Shown in pieces: positions 1 through 9,160 of a stretch of 64,000 nt of DNA. Position 1 is the stretch's first letter, and the number at the start of each line of letters is the position of its first letter. The stretch spans positions 1 to 64,000 of the forward strand of contig NZ_RFFH01000013.1 in assembly GCF_003696265.1 (NCBI RefSeq), written 5' to 3'. The translations under genes were made by a program, and so were the position numbers. The notes below the pieces were generated by a model. The model was not told the DNA's origin, did not search any database, and saw only the letters and a program-made list of their open reading frames with translations. Source of the DNA: Nocardia stercoris. Its GTDB lineage: Bacteria; Actinomycetota; Actinomycetes; Mycobacteriales; Mycobacteriaceae.

Positions 1-69
1 ACAGCTGAACCAACTACCGGAGACCTCGCCTACATGCCAACGTGGACAGCAACTTTCGCTGAACATGCT

Positions 70-104
70 GATGGGTTGGCACCGCACAGCGGTGCCAACC
101 CATC
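70..104 (+). terminator. Hairpin terminator of an upstream gene
   Basis: A perfect 15-bp inverted repeat (70-84 with 90-104) with a 5-nt loop lies ahead of ptrB. Only a short U-poor tail follows. It probably ends transcription of a gene lying left of the window; no coding end for that gene could be assigned. Confidence 0.6.
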
Positions 105-194
105 ATTCACTTCGAAACACTGCCTAGACCCCGGCCGCGGACTCCACCGGACCTGACGCGCCGCTACCGCGGCACCGCGCACTACGGTGGGGAC

Positions 195-2414
195 ATGTCT
201 CTCGACAACAGCGTGTCCCCGTCCAGTACCGGCGCCGCGACCGATACGCCGCCGATCGCCAAGCGGGTGCCGACCGAACGCACGCATCACGGCGACACCT
301 TCGTCGACCAGTACGAATGGTTGCGGGACAAGCAGAATCCCGAGGTCATCGCCTATCTGGAAGCGGAGAACGCGTACACCGAGGCCCGCACCGCCGGCCA
401 AGCACCGTTGCGCGAGCGGATCTACGACGAGATCAAGGCCCGCAACAAGGAGACCGACCTGACGCTCCCCAGCCGGATGGGGGACTGGTGGTACTACCAC
501 CGGCAGTACGAGGGCAAGCAGCACCACGTCCACTGCCGGTGCCCGATCAGCACCGACCACCGTCGCGACGACCTCGCGGCGTGGGCGCCGCCGCGGCTGG
601 ACGCCGACGAACCGGTCGCCGGGGAACAGGTGCTGCTCGACAGCAACGAACTCGCGGAAGGGCACGACTACTTCGCGCTCGGCGCCTTCTCGGTCAGCCA
701 CGACGGCACCATGCTGGCCTACTCGTACGATACGGCCGGGGACGAGCGCTACGAGCTGCGCTTCAAGAATCTGACCACCGGTGAGGTGCTGCCCGATGTG
801 ATCCCGGGTGTGGCACCGGGTGCCACCTGGTCGCTGGACGGCGAGTACGTCTTCTATCAGACCTTCGACGACGCCTGGCGGGCCGACAAGGTGTGGCGGC
901 ACCGGCTCGGCACCGGCCGGGACGCGGACGTCCTGGTGTTCCACGAGACCGACGAGCGCTTCTCGGTGGGGATCGGCGCCACCCGTTCCGAGCGCTATCT
1001 GATGATCTGGCTGTCGTCCAAGATCACCACCGAGGGGTGGATCCTGGAGTCCGACAACCCGACCGGAGAGTTCCGGGTGTTGCTGCCGCGGCGCGAGGGC
1101 GTGGACTATTCCGCCGAGCACGCGGTCATCGGCGGGGTCGACAAGCTGCTGATCCTGCACAACGATGTCGTGCCCGGTCCGGACGGCACCCCGGTGAAGG
1201 CGGTGAATTCCGTGCTCGCCGAGGCCCCGATCGACGATCCGGCGGCCATGACCATCCTCATCGACCACGACCCGCAGGTCCGGTTGGAGGACATCGAAGC
1301 GTTCGACTCCTATCTGGTGCTGTCGTACCGGCGGGAGGCCCTGCCGCGGGTCGCGGTGTGGCCGTTGACCGAGACCGGCTACGGCGAGCGGACCGAACTC
1401 GATTTCGGCCTCGAACTGTTCGCGGCCGGGGTGAGCGCCAACCCGGAGTGGGACCAGCCGACGCTGCGGATCGTGGTGACCTCGTTCATCACGCCCTACC
1501 GGGTCTACGACTACGTCCCGGCCACCGGCGAACTGCTGCTGCGTAAGGAACAGGAGGTGCTCGGCGGCTACGACCCCGGCGAATACGAACAGCACCGGGA
1601 GTGGGCGCAGGCCGTGGACGGCACACGGATCCCGATCTCGGTGGTACGGCGCAAGGGAATTCCCGCCGGGCCGCGCCCGCTGCTGCTGTACGGGTACGGC
1701 TCCTACGAGGCGTCCATCGATCCGGGTTTCTCGCTGTCGCGGCTGTCGCTGCTGGACCGGGGCATGGTGTTCGCGGTGGCGCACGTGCGCGGCGGCGGTG
1801 AACTGGGCCGGGCCTGGTACGACAACGGCAAGACGCTGACCAAGAAGAACACCTTCACCGATTTCGTGGCGTGCGCCCGGCACCTGGTCGACACCGAGGT
1901 GACCGAGCCGGACCTGATGATCGCCGACGGCGGCAGTGCGGGCGGGCTGCTCATGGGCGCGGTCGCCAACCTGGCACCCGAGCTGTTCAAGGGCATCCTG
2001 ACCAGCGTGCCGTTCGTGGATCCGCTGACCTCGATCCTGGATCCGTCGCTGCCGCTGACCGTCACCGAATGGGACGAGTGGGGCAACCCGCTCGAAGACC
2101 CGGAGGTGTACGCGTACATGAAGTCGTACTCCCCGTACGAGAACGTGGCGGCCGTCGACTATCCGGCGATCCTCGCCACCACCGGCCTCAACGACACCCG
2201 GGTGTACTACGTGGAACCGGCCAAGTGGATCGCCGCACTGCGCCTCACCGGGACCGGCCCGACGCCGCCGCTGCTGAAGGTCGACATGACCTCCGGGCAC
2301 GGCGGGCCGAGCGGGCGGTACGAGCAGTGGAAGGAGATCGCGTTCGAGTACGCGTGGGTGCTCGACACCGTGGGTCTGGGTGACGCTCCGCTGCTGACGA
2401 CTCCCGCGGCCTGA
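195..2414 (+). CDS. ptrB: Oligopeptidase B / prolyl oligopeptidase family (S9A)
   Basis: Cytosolic serine peptidase of 739 residues that cleaves short peptides, normally after Arg or Lys. The N-terminal part (about 20-430) fits the beta-propeller that gates substrate size; the C-terminal part is the alpha/beta hydrolase. The catalytic triad is visible as S581 (in GGSAGG), D667 (in LNDTRV) and H702 (in SGHGG), with the usual spacing. The ATG at 195 sits six bases after a TACGGT -10-like hexamer (183-188), so the mRNA may be leaderless. In M. tuberculosis the equivalent locus is split into ptrBa and ptrBb, as I recall; here the frame is intact. A long open frame on the opposite strand is a codon-bias shadow. 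Confidence 0.93.
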   Translation: MSLDNSVSPSSTGAATDTPPIAKRVPTERTHHGDTFVDQYEWLRDKQNPEVIAYLEAENAYTEARTAGQAPLRERIYDEIKARNKETDLTLPSRMGDWWYYHRQYEGKQHHVHCRCPISTDHRRDDLAAWAPPRLDADEPVAGEQVLLDSNELAEGHDYFALGAFSVSHDGTMLAYSYDTAGDERYELRFKNLTTGEVLPDVIPGVAPGATWSLDGEYVFYQTFDDAWRADKVWRHRLGTGRDADVLVFHETDERFSVGIGATRSERYLMIWLSSKITTEGWILESDNPTGEFRVLLPRREGVDYSAEHAVIGGVDKLLILHNDVVPGPDGTPVKAVNSVLAEAPIDDPAAMTILIDHDPQVRLEDIEAFDSYLVLSYRREALPRVAVWPLTETGYGERTELDFGLELFAAGVSANPEWDQPTLRIVVTSFITPYRVYDYVPATGELLLRKEQEVLGGYDPGEYEQHREWAQAVDGTRIPISVVRRKGIPAGPRPLLLYGYGSYEASIDPGFSLSRLSLLDRGMVFAVAHVRGGGELGRAWYDNGKTLTKKNTFTDFVACARHLVDTEVTEPDLMIADGGSAGGLLMGAVANLAPELFKGILTSVPFVDPLTSILDPSLPLTVTEWDEWGNPLEDPEVYAYMKSYSPYENVAAVDYPAILATTGLNDTRVYYVEPAKWIAALRLTGTGPTPPLLKVDMTSGHGGPSGRYEQWKEIAFEYAWVLDTVGLGDAPLLTTPAA

Positions 2415-2720
2415 CTCGCGACCGCGGCGGATCGGTTCGGGGGTGGCCGGATCGGTTCGCGGTCGCGGTCGTAGTCGTGGTCGTGGGTTCGGTTCGGGGT
2501 GGCTGGATCGGTTCGCGGTCGCGGTAGCGGTCGTGGGTTCGGTTCGTGGTCGTGGATCGGTTCGGTTCCCGCTCGCCGGATCTGATCGGATCGGGTCGCG
2601 GTCGCGGGATCTGTTCAGTTCGCGGTCGTCCGATCGGTCGGCTTCGGGTCGTCCGGTTCGCGGCCGCTCCACCGGGTCGGCCGCGCCGTCGTGCGTTCGG
2701 CCGTCGATCATGGCTGTTCA
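2415..2720. repeat. Low-complexity GGTTCG/CGGTCG spacer with imperfect 56-bp duplication
   Basis: The 478-bp gap after ptrB begins with about 270 bases built almost entirely from variants of GGATCGGTTCG and CGGTCGTGG. Two imperfect copies of a block of about 55 bp start at 2444 and 2500. Neither strand encodes a recognisable protein; translations are Arg/Ser/Gly-rich and repetitive. The rest of the gap (2720-2892) shows no repeats and no clear gene. Confidence 0.75.
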
Positions 2721-2892
2721 TAGCGGCGTTCTATGGGAGGCGAACAATTCGCCGCGGCGTCATCCGCTGAGCACTCCGGCGACACCTCGCGCACCGACAG
2801 TTGAGTGATCAGCAAGTACCGCGTGGGCTGATCGGGTGCGGCGTACCTCGCAACACCCGGGCTCATGCTCTGCGAGGAAGACGAGCCGCACC

Positions 2893-3597
2893 ATGAACGC
2901 ACACGTGATCGTGTCGGTTTCCGGTATCCGGGACACGACCCGGGACGCGGCCGGATCTTTCGCCGCCGAAATGGACCGGCGCGGGGTGCCGCTGTCGCTG
3001 CTGGTGGCGCCCCGGCTCAAGGGCAAGTACCGGCTCGCCGCCGACCCGAGCACCCAGCAGTGGCTGCGGGAGCGGCGCGACGGCGGCGACTCGATCGTGT
3101 TGCACGGCTACGACCAGGCCGCGACCCGTTCACGCCGTTCGGAATTCGCGGCGCTGCCCAAACACGAGGCGCGGCTGCGGCTGATGGCCGCCGACCGGGT
3201 GATGGAGAAGGTCGGGCTGCGCACCCGGCTGTTCGCGGCGCCGCGCTGGAACGTCTCCGAGGGCGCGATGGCGGCCCTGCCGGATGTGGGTTTCCGGCTG
3301 GCCCTGACGCTGACCGGCATCGTCGACCTGGAGCGGGATGCGGTACAGCGGGCCTGGGTGCACGGCATCGGTGAGGGTTTCCGCGCGGAGCCCTGGTGGT
3401 GCACGGCACTGGTCATGACCGCGGCCCGCACCGTGCGCCGCGGCGGGACCCTGCGGCTGGCCGTGTCCGCGGCGCAGTTGGAGCGGCCCGGCCCGCGTCA
3501 GGCTGTGCTGGACGCGGTCGATCTGGCGCTGTTCCACAACGCCACCCCGGATGTGTACCGCTGGGAGCCGGCGGCCCGGCGGGCGGCTGCGGCATGA
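2893..3597 (+). CDS. DUF2334 (polysaccharide deacetylase-like fold) protein
   Basis: A 234-residue cytoplasmic protein whose N-terminus (VIVSVSGIRD), the HGYD motif and a following APRW segment match the DUF2334 group within the carbohydrate esterase / polysaccharide deacetylase superfamily. HGYD resembles the metal-binding HxxD-type loop. No signal peptide is visible. The ATG at 2893 follows a GAGGAAG stretch (2874-2880); an in-frame GTG at 2836 would add 19 residues of unlike composition. Position after ptrB resembles Rv0784 of M. tuberculosis (from memory). Substrate and activity are unknown. Confidence 0.72.
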   Translation: MNAHVIVSVSGIRDTTRDAAGSFAAEMDRRGVPLSLLVAPRLKGKYRLAADPSTQQWLRERRDGGDSIVLHGYDQAATRSRRSEFAALPKHEARLRLMAADRVMEKVGLRTRLFAAPRWNVSEGAMAALPDVGFRLALTLTGIVDLERDAVQRAWVHGIGEGFRAEPWWCTALVMTAARTVRRGGTLRLAVSAAQLERPGPRQAVLDAVDLALFHNATPDVYRWEPAARRAAAA

Positions 3598-3654
3598 TCG
3601 CGAAAGATGCTCGGCTGCAGGCAGATTGCGTAAGCGTTCGCCCGTAGGCGGATC

Positions 3655-3672
3655 GCGGCGAGAGATCGCCGC
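3655..3672 (+). terminator. Short GC hairpin after the DUF2334 gene
   Basis: A 7-bp perfect stem (3655-3661 with 3666-3672) with a GAGA loop lies 58 bases after the stop codon. There is no U tract, so termination activity is uncertain. Confidence 0.35.
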
Positions 3673-3763
3673 AGGGGCGCGGAAGTACCGCGGTCGTGGT
3701 ATTCACCGTCGGCCGCGGCCGGTCGGGGGCGACATCACGGTGTGCTGGGTAGACTCGGGCGGC

Positions 3764-5134
3764 ATGACGGGTGCTGGGGTCGAGCAATTGCGGTCGCGGG
3801 TGAAAGCACTGATGCCGCAAGCGGAGTCGGATCTCCGGACGCTGGTGGCGATGCGCTCGGTCGCCGACCCGCGCCAGTTCCCGCCGCAGGAGTGCCGGGC
3901 CGCCGCACAGTGGACCGCCGACGCCTTCGCCGCGGTCGGGCTGACCGACGCCGCGCTGTACGACACCGCCGACGGCAGTGCCGCCGTGGTCTGCCGGTAT
4001 CCGGCGCCGGCCGGTGCGCCCACCGTCCTGCTCTACTGCCACTACGACGTGCAGCCGCCGCTGGACGAGGCCGCCTGGACGAGTCCGGTCTGGGCGCTGA
4101 CCGAACGCGACGGCCGCTGGTACGGGCGGGGCGCGGCCGACTGCAAGGGCAATCTCGTCATGCACCTGACGGCGCTGCGCGCGCTGCGGGAAAGTTTGGG
4201 CGGCAATCCGTTTCCGGTCGGGATCACGCTGGTCGCCGAAGGGGCCGAGGAGATCGGCGGCGGCGGACTGGAGCAGCTGGTGCGCGACCGCCCGGACCTA
4301 CTGCGCGCCGACACGGTCATCATCGGCGACGCGGGCAACTTCGCGCTCGGCGTGCCGACCCTGACCGAAACCCTCAGGGGCGCGGCCAATCTCGTCGTGA
4401 CCGTCGAAACACTGCGCAGCGCACAGCATTCCGGCTCCTACGGTGGTGCCGCGCCGGACGCGCTGACCGCCCTCATCCAGTTGCTGTCCACCCTGCACGA
4501 CGAGCACGGCAACACCACGATCGACGGCATGCCCGCCGACCAGCGCTGGACCGGCGTGCAGTATCCGCAGGAGCAGTTCCGTGCCGACGCCGAGGTGCTG
4601 GACGGTGTGAGTCTGATCGGCGGCGGCACGATCGCCGATCAGATCTGGGCCCGGCCCGCGGTGATCGTGATCGGGATCGACGCGCCCCCGGTGATCGGAT
4701 CGGCGAATGCCCTGCAGCCCAGCGCCCGTGCCCGGCTCAATCTGCGGGTACCTCCCGGGCAGGACACCGGCGAGGCGGTACGTGCCCTCGTCGAGCACCT
4801 GCACGCGCACGTCCCGTGGCAGGCGAAACTCACCGTGGAACCCGAACCCGGTGCGGGCGAACCGTTCCGGTCACGCTCGGGCGGGCCGGCGCGAGCCGCC
4901 CTGGAACACGCGCTGCGCGAGTCCTACGGCCGCGCGGTGACCACGGCAGGCCAGGGCGGTTCCATCCCGCTGTGCACGGTGCTGGCCGACACCTACCCCG
5001 AGGCCGAGATCATGCTGATCGGCGTCGAGGAACCCGGTTGCCTGATCCACGCCCCCAACGAGAGCGTGGACCCGTCCGAGATCGAGCACCTCGCTTTGGC
5101 CGAGGCCCTGTTCCTGGCGAACCTCCACGCCTGA
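3764..5134 (+). CDS. M20 family metallopeptidase (dipeptidase)
   Basis: A 456-residue cytosolic zinc peptidase of the M20 dipeptidase/carboxypeptidase family. Visible metal and catalytic residues are H93 and D95 (YCHYDVQPP), D126 (GRGAADCKGN), E162/E163 (EGAEEIGG) and the C-terminal His in LIHAPNES. The lid domain lies between the two halves of the catalytic domain. Start choice: ATG 3764 lies eight bases after TAGACT (3750-3755), consistent with leaderless transcription; longer in-frame starts read through unlike sequence. The substrate (dipeptide or acyl-amino acid) cannot be decided from sequence. Confidence 0.9.
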   Translation: MTGAGVEQLRSRVKALMPQAESDLRTLVAMRSVADPRQFPPQECRAAAQWTADAFAAVGLTDAALYDTADGSAAVVCRYPAPAGAPTVLLYCHYDVQPPLDEAAWTSPVWALTERDGRWYGRGAADCKGNLVMHLTALRALRESLGGNPFPVGITLVAEGAEEIGGGGLEQLVRDRPDLLRADTVIIGDAGNFALGVPTLTETLRGAANLVVTVETLRSAQHSGSYGGAAPDALTALIQLLSTLHDEHGNTTIDGMPADQRWTGVQYPQEQFRADAEVLDGVSLIGGGTIADQIWARPAVIVIGIDAPPVIGSANALQPSARARLNLRVPPGQDTGEAVRALVEHLHAHVPWQAKLTVEPEPGAGEPFRSRSGGPARAALEHALRESYGRAVTTAGQGGSIPLCTVLADTYPEAEIMLIGVEEPGCLIHAPNESVDPSEIEHLALAEALFLANLHA

Positions 5135-5168
5135 GCCGCATCGAGGTTCAGTCAGCGGGCCGAGGCGC

Positions 5169-5813
5169 TCAGAACTCCCGCGTGTCCTCGGGCTCGATCA
5201 CCCGGAATTCCGTGTCCGGCGGACCCATTTCGGCGAACCGCCCGAAGTAGACGCCCTGCGCCTCGGGGGCGACGATGCCGAAGTGGATCGGCAGGGCAGC
5301 CCGGGGCGCGACCGCGCGCAGATAGTCGACCGCCTCGCTGATCTTCATCCACGGCGCCGCGGCCGGCAACGCCAGTACCCCGACCCGGGTCGACGGCACC
5401 CACAGCGAGTCGCCCGGGTGCACGAACTGCGCGGGATCGTCGGGTGTGCCCAGCTGGAAGACGGTGTTGTCGATCACCGGGATCTCGGGGTGGATGACGG
5501 CGTGCCGGCCGCCGCCACCGGTGATCTGCACGCTGCCGACATTGAGCACCTCACCGGCCCGCACCGGTTCCCAGCGGCCGGCCTGCTGCTGGGCGGTCTG
5601 CGGATCCGACAGCAGCCGGGCCTGCGGATTCGCCTCGACCAGCGCCTCGATCCGGTTGGGGTCGAGATGATCGGGATGCTGATGGGTGACCGCGATCACA
5701 TCGACATCGGTGATGCCCTCGAATCCGTGCGAGAAGGTACCCGGGTCGAACAGCACCTTCGTACCGTCGAACTCCACCAGAACGCACGAGTGACCGAAAT
5801 GGGTGATGCGCAT
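5169..5813 (-). CDS. MBL-fold metal-dependent hydrolase
   Basis: A 214-residue metallo-beta-lactamase-fold protein. The family motif HxHxDH appears as THQHPDHLD, preceded by the typical N-terminal FGHSCVLVE and FDPG segments seen in UPF0173/UlaG-type hydrolases. No signal peptide. The ATG at 5813 is seven bases after TACCGT on the minus strand (5821-5826), suggesting a leaderless message; a GTG at 5822 is possible. It is convergent with the M20 gene (34-bp gap) and divergent from purS. Substrate unknown. Confidence 0.85.
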   Translation of the reverse strand: MRITHFGHSCVLVEFDGTKVLFDPGTFSHGFEGITDVDVIAVTHQHPDHLDPNRIEALVEANPQARLLSDPQTAQQQAGRWEPVRAGEVLNVGSVQITGGGGRHAVIHPEIPVIDNTVFQLGTPDDPAQFVHPGDSLWVPSTRVGVLALPAAAPWMKISEAVDYLRAVAPRAALPIHFGIVAPEAQGVYFGRFAEMGPPDTEFRVIEPEDTREF

Positions 5814-5997
5814 GGGGTCCACGGTAGCCGGGTGAGCTTCGAAACGGGTGCTGCACGCGACAGCCGCACACCACCGGAAACCGTGTCGGCGCGCGCCACC
5901 GCCCGCCGCATCGCGCGCGGTGCTACCCGAGCCGGTGCACCCCGGGCGGTACGACTAATCTGTCCAGGTAATCCACCCGATTTTCAAGGAGCAACGC

Positions 5998-6234
5998 GTG
6001 GCACGAGTCGTGGTCGAGGTGATGCCGAAGGCCGAGATCCTGGATCCGCAGGGTCAGGCGATTGTCGGTGCGCTCGGGCGCCTGGGCTTCCCCGGCGTCT
6101 CGGATGTGCGGCAGGGCAAGCGGTTCGAGCTCGAGCTGGACGGCAGCGTCACCGACGCCGAGCTCGAGACGATCGCCGAGTCGCTGCTGGCCAACACGGT
6201 CATCGAGGACTGGAAGGTGGTGCGGGTGTCGTGA
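5998..6234 (+). CDS. purS: Phosphoribosylformylglycinamidine synthase subunit PurS
   Basis: A 78-residue small subunit of the PurSQL FGAM synthase, the fourth step of de novo purine synthesis. It starts MARVVVEVMPK and has the compact alpha/beta fold length expected of PurS. The GTG start at 5998 is fixed by the AAGGAG ribosome binding site at 5987-5992. A TAATCT -10-like element lies at about 5955-5960, giving a short leader. The stop codon overlaps the purQ start by 4 bp (GTGA), so the two subunits are translationally coupled. Confidence 0.95.
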   Translation: MARVVVEVMPKAEILDPQGQAIVGALGRLGFPGVSDVRQGKRFELELDGSVTDAELETIAESLLANTVIEDWKVVRVS

Positions 6235-6905
6235 GCGCGCGGATCGGTGTCATCACCTTTCCCGGCACGCTCGACGACGTCGACGCCGCCCGGGCCGTGC
6301 GCCTGTCCGGCGCCGAGGCCGTCAGCCTGTGGCACGCCGACGCCGACCTGAAGGGTGTGGACGCGGTCGTGGTCCCCGGCGGGTTCTCCTACGGCGACTA
6401 CCTGCGGGCCGGCGCCATCGCCCGGTTCGCGCCCGTGATGGGCAAGGTCGTCGAGGCCGCCGGTAAGGGCATGCCCGTGCTGGGCATCTGCAACGGCTTC
6501 CAGGTGCTGTGCGAGGCCGGCCTGCTGCCGGGCGCGCTGACCCGCAACGAGGGCCTGCACTTCATCTGCCGCGACGAGTGGCTGCAGGTCGAGCGCACCG
6601 ACACGGTGTGGACCTCCCGCTTCGAGCCGGGTGCGCAGATCCTGATCCCGGTCAAGAACGCCGAGGGCCGCTACCAGGCGTCCCAGCAGGTGCTCGACGA
6701 GTTGGAGGGCGAGGGCCGCGTGGTGTTCCGTTACGCGGACAACCCGAACGGTTCGCAGCGCGACATCGCGGGCATCTCCTCGGCCGACGGCCGCATCGTC
6801 GGCCTGATGCCGCACCCGGAGCACGCCACCGAGGCGCTGACCGGCCCGAGCGACGACGGTCTGGGCCTGTTCCTGTCCGTCCTGGACGCGCTGGTCTCCG
6901 CCTGA
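6231..6905 (+). CDS. purQ: Phosphoribosylformylglycinamidine synthase, glutaminase subunit PurQ
   Basis: A 224-residue class I glutamine amidotransferase that supplies ammonia to PurL. The nucleophile is C87 in GICNGFQ, and the C-terminal PHPEHA supplies the His/Glu partners of the triad. It starts with GTG inside the purS stop codon. The synthase partner purL lies 3.7 kb downstream, separated by three unrelated genes, as it is also separated in mycobacteria. Confidence 0.96.
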   Translation: MSARIGVITFPGTLDDVDAARAVRLSGAEAVSLWHADADLKGVDAVVVPGGFSYGDYLRAGAIARFAPVMGKVVEAAGKGMPVLGICNGFQVLCEAGLLPGALTRNEGLHFICRDEWLQVERTDTVWTSRFEPGAQILIPVKNAEGRYQASQQVLDELEGEGRVVFRYADNPNGSQRDIAGISSADGRIVGLMPHPEHATEALTGPSDDGLGLFLSVLDALVSA

Positions 6906-6926
6906 CCGGCTGATTCTCTGTGCCGA

Positions 6927-6963
6927 CGGTCCCGTCGGGCGGTGCACCCGCCCGGCGGGACCG
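6927..6963 (+). terminator. purSQ rho-independent-like terminator
   Basis: A 16-bp stem (6927-6942 with 6948-6963) with one G-U pair and a 5-nt loop starts 21 bases after the purQ stop and is followed by TTTCGCTTT. It is the strongest terminator candidate for purSQ. Confidence 0.75.
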
Positions 6964-7282
6964 TTTCGCTTTCGCCACCTCTCATCCGAGCCGTCACTGT
7001 GACGGCTTTCACGTCCGGCCGTGGTTCGCGTTACGGGCCGTCGCGGGCCCGCGCGCCCGGACCGAACGGGCTCCTTACCCGTTCGGTCGATGAGAATTAT
7101 TGCGCCGCTGATGTTTTCGAAGAGCCGGTAAAATTCCGGGTAGGACGCGACGACAAGTTTGCGGCCGCGGTACCGCTCGCGTGGAAGTACAGGATGTCGA
7201 TCACATCTTTTCGACACTCGAGGTGGACCTACATTCCGGTACCCTCTTGACGTTCGAGCGAAAAATTGACGGGCGGAAAAAG
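6964..7282. promoter_or_regulatory. marR upstream region with two hairpins
   Basis: No gene was recognised here. Two perfect inverted repeats are present: 6990-6996 with 7000-7006, and a 10-bp stem at 7061-7070 with 7078-7087 (loop 7 nt). The second could be an operator or a leader hairpin for the MarR gene. The stretch from 7088 is clearly richer in A/T than its surroundings and probably holds the marR promoter. Confidence 0.4.
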
Positions 7283-7720
7283 ATGTCGACCATTGCAAGC
7301 GGGCTTTCGACGCTTCATGGAGCCCTGCGTGCTGCGGAACGCAGTTGGCTGCGTCACCTGGACGCGGCCCTGGGTACCAGGCAACTGTCGGCTGACCAAT
7401 GGGCGATGCTGTCCAACCTGTCCACCGAGTCCGGTGTGACGATGAGTGTCCTGGCCTCGAAGTCGCAGCTGCCGCCGTCGTCGGCGACCAGGCACGCCGA
7501 CGCACTGGCCGAGCGTGGCCTGATCTTCCGGATCGCGGCCGAGGACGACCGGCGCCGCATCCTGATCGGTCTCACCAAGCGCGGCGCGGAACTGGTCGAG
7601 TCGGTGCAAGCCGACGAGCAGCAGTTCGAGGAGAGCCTGCGCAAGCGGATCGGCGCGCGCAGTCACGCCGAACTGTTGCGGTTGCTGGAACTGGTCGCCG
7701 AAGGTCCCGTCACCGATTGA
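7283..7720 (+). CDS. MarR-family transcriptional regulator
   Basis: A 145-residue winged-helix DNA-binding protein. The HTH (SVLASKSQLPPSSATRHADAL) is followed by the wing signature DDRRRILIGLT, both diagnostic of MarR. The ATG at 7283 gives the usual family length; an in-frame GTG at 7181 would add 34 atypical residues. Its target is unknown; the divergent or adjacent genes are housekeeping, so autoregulation through the 7061-7087 palindrome is the simplest guess. Confidence 0.85.
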   Translation: MSTIASGLSTLHGALRAAERSWLRHLDAALGTRQLSADQWAMLSNLSTESGVTMSVLASKSQLPPSSATRHADALAERGLIFRIAAEDDRRRILIGLTKRGAELVESVQADEQQFEESLRKRIGARSHAELLRLLELVAEGPVTD

Positions 7721-7730
7721 GTTTGCGAAT

Positions 7731-7754
7731 ACCGGCGAATGATTCTTCGCCGGT
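7731..7754 (+). terminator. marR terminator hairpin
   Basis: A 9-bp perfect stem (7731-7739 with 7746-7754) with a 6-nt loop begins 11 bases after the marR stop and is followed by an A/T-rich stretch. Confidence 0.55.
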
Positions 7755-7851
7755 TGCAAGCAAAATTATTGTGCGACCGGAATATTCGCATTCGGTAGTG
7801 GGTACTCCAGCGGTTCCGCCGCGCGCGTGCGGCGCTGGCTAGGATCCGGGT

Positions 7852-9147
7852 ATGCCGGTATCCACTTCCGCGACGGCGTCCGGGCTGTGCGCCTTCATCG
7901 ACGCCGCACCCTCGCCGTTCCATGTCTGCCGTACCGTCGCCACCGAACTCCAGGCGCGCGGTTTCACCGAGCTGGCCGAGTCGCGGCCCTGGCCCGCGGC
8001 GCGCGGCCGGCACTACGTGATCCGCGGCGGCTCGCTGGTGGCGTGGGCGGATGCCGACGACGCCGAGGTCACCGGCCCGTTCCGGGTGCTCGGCGCCCAC
8101 ACCGACAGCCCGAACCTGCGGGTCAAACAGCATCCGGACCTCGCGGTCGCGGGCTGGCAGCTGGTCGGGCTGGAACCCTACGGCGGCGCCTGGCTCAATT
8201 CCTGGCTCGACCGCGAGCTGGGGGTGTCGGGCCGGCTCAGCGTGCACGACGGCGGAACGGTCACCGAGCACCTGGTCCGCATCGACGAACCGCTGCTGCG
8301 CGTGCCGCAGCTGGCTATCCACCTGTCCGAGGACCGCAAGGGCGTCTCCCTGGACCCGCAGCGGCATGTGAACGCCGTATGGGGTGTGGGCGGGGAACCG
8401 CAGTCGTTCCTGGCGTACGTGGCCGAGCACGCGGACGTCGATCCGGACGCCGTGCTGGGCTGGGAGCTCATGACCCACGACCTGGCCCCGAGTCGCCTGG
8501 TCGGGCGGGAGCTGGATCTGGTCAGCGCGCCCCGGCTCGACAACCAGGGCACCTGCTACGCCGGCCTGCACGCCTTCCTGGCCGCGCTCGATCAGCCGGG
8601 CAACCCGACGCCGGTGCTGGCCATGTTCGATCACGAGGAGGTCGGCAGCCAGTCCGATCGCGGTGCCCAGTCCGGGCTGCTGACCGCCGTTCTGGAACGG
8701 ATCGTGCTGGCCCGCGGCGGCGACCGCGCCGACTATCTCGCGGCGCTGGCCGGTTCGCTGGTGGCGTCCGGCGACATGGCGCACGCCACCCACCCCAACT
8801 ACCCGGACCGGCACGAACCCGCGCACCGGATCGAGATCAACGGCGGCCCGGTGCTCAAGGTCAACCAGAACCTGCGCTACGCCACCGACGCGACCGGCGC
8901 CGGGGCGTTCGCCCTCGCCTGCGCGCAGGCCGGTGTCCCCATGCAGCGGTACGTGCACCGCGCGGACCTGCCGTGCGGATCCACCATCGGCCCGATGACC
9001 GCCGCGCGCACCGGCATCTCGACTGTGGACGTCGGCGCACCGCAGCTGGCCATGCACTCCGCCCGCGAATTGATGGGCGCCGCCGACGTGCGCTCCTACG
9101 CGGCGGCGCTGGCCGCGTTCCTGACCCCCGCGACCGCGGGCCGGTAG
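7852..9147 (+). CDS. M18 family aspartyl-type aminopeptidase
   Basis: A 431-residue cytosolic metallo-aminopeptidase (tetrahedral TET-type complex in this family) removing N-terminal acidic or other residues from peptides. Metal and catalytic residues are visible: H83 and D85 (GAHTDSPNLRV), D230 (RLDNQGTC), E262/E263 (FDHEEVGS), D308 and H402 (LAMHSARE). The ATG at 7852 is six bases after TAGGAT (7840-7845), so the transcript is likely leaderless. It corresponds in order to Rv0800 (pepC) of M. tuberculosis, from memory. Confidence 0.93.
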   Translation: MPVSTSATASGLCAFIDAAPSPFHVCRTVATELQARGFTELAESRPWPAARGRHYVIRGGSLVAWADADDAEVTGPFRVLGAHTDSPNLRVKQHPDLAVAGWQLVGLEPYGGAWLNSWLDRELGVSGRLSVHDGGTVTEHLVRIDEPLLRVPQLAIHLSEDRKGVSLDPQRHVNAVWGVGGEPQSFLAYVAEHADVDPDAVLGWELMTHDLAPSRLVGRELDLVSAPRLDNQGTCYAGLHAFLAALDQPGNPTPVLAMFDHEEVGSQSDRGAQSGLLTAVLERIVLARGGDRADYLAALAGSLVASGDMAHATHPNYPDRHEPAHRIEINGGPVLKVNQNLRYATDATGAGAFALACAQAGVPMQRYVHRADLPCGSTIGPMTAARTGISTVDVGAPQLAMHSARELMGAADVRSYAAALAAFLTPATAGR

Positions 9148-9160
9148 CCGCTCAGGGCGG

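Noticed and set aside
30..2711. An 893-codon open frame on the minus strand across ptrB
   Set aside because: It mirrors ptrB codon by codon, is Arg/His/Gln/Val-rich with no family motif, and runs into the low-complexity spacer; a GC-bias shadow.
6054..7505. Long minus-strand frame across purSQ and marR
   Set aside because: Antisense to three well-supported genes; no motif; typical shadow.
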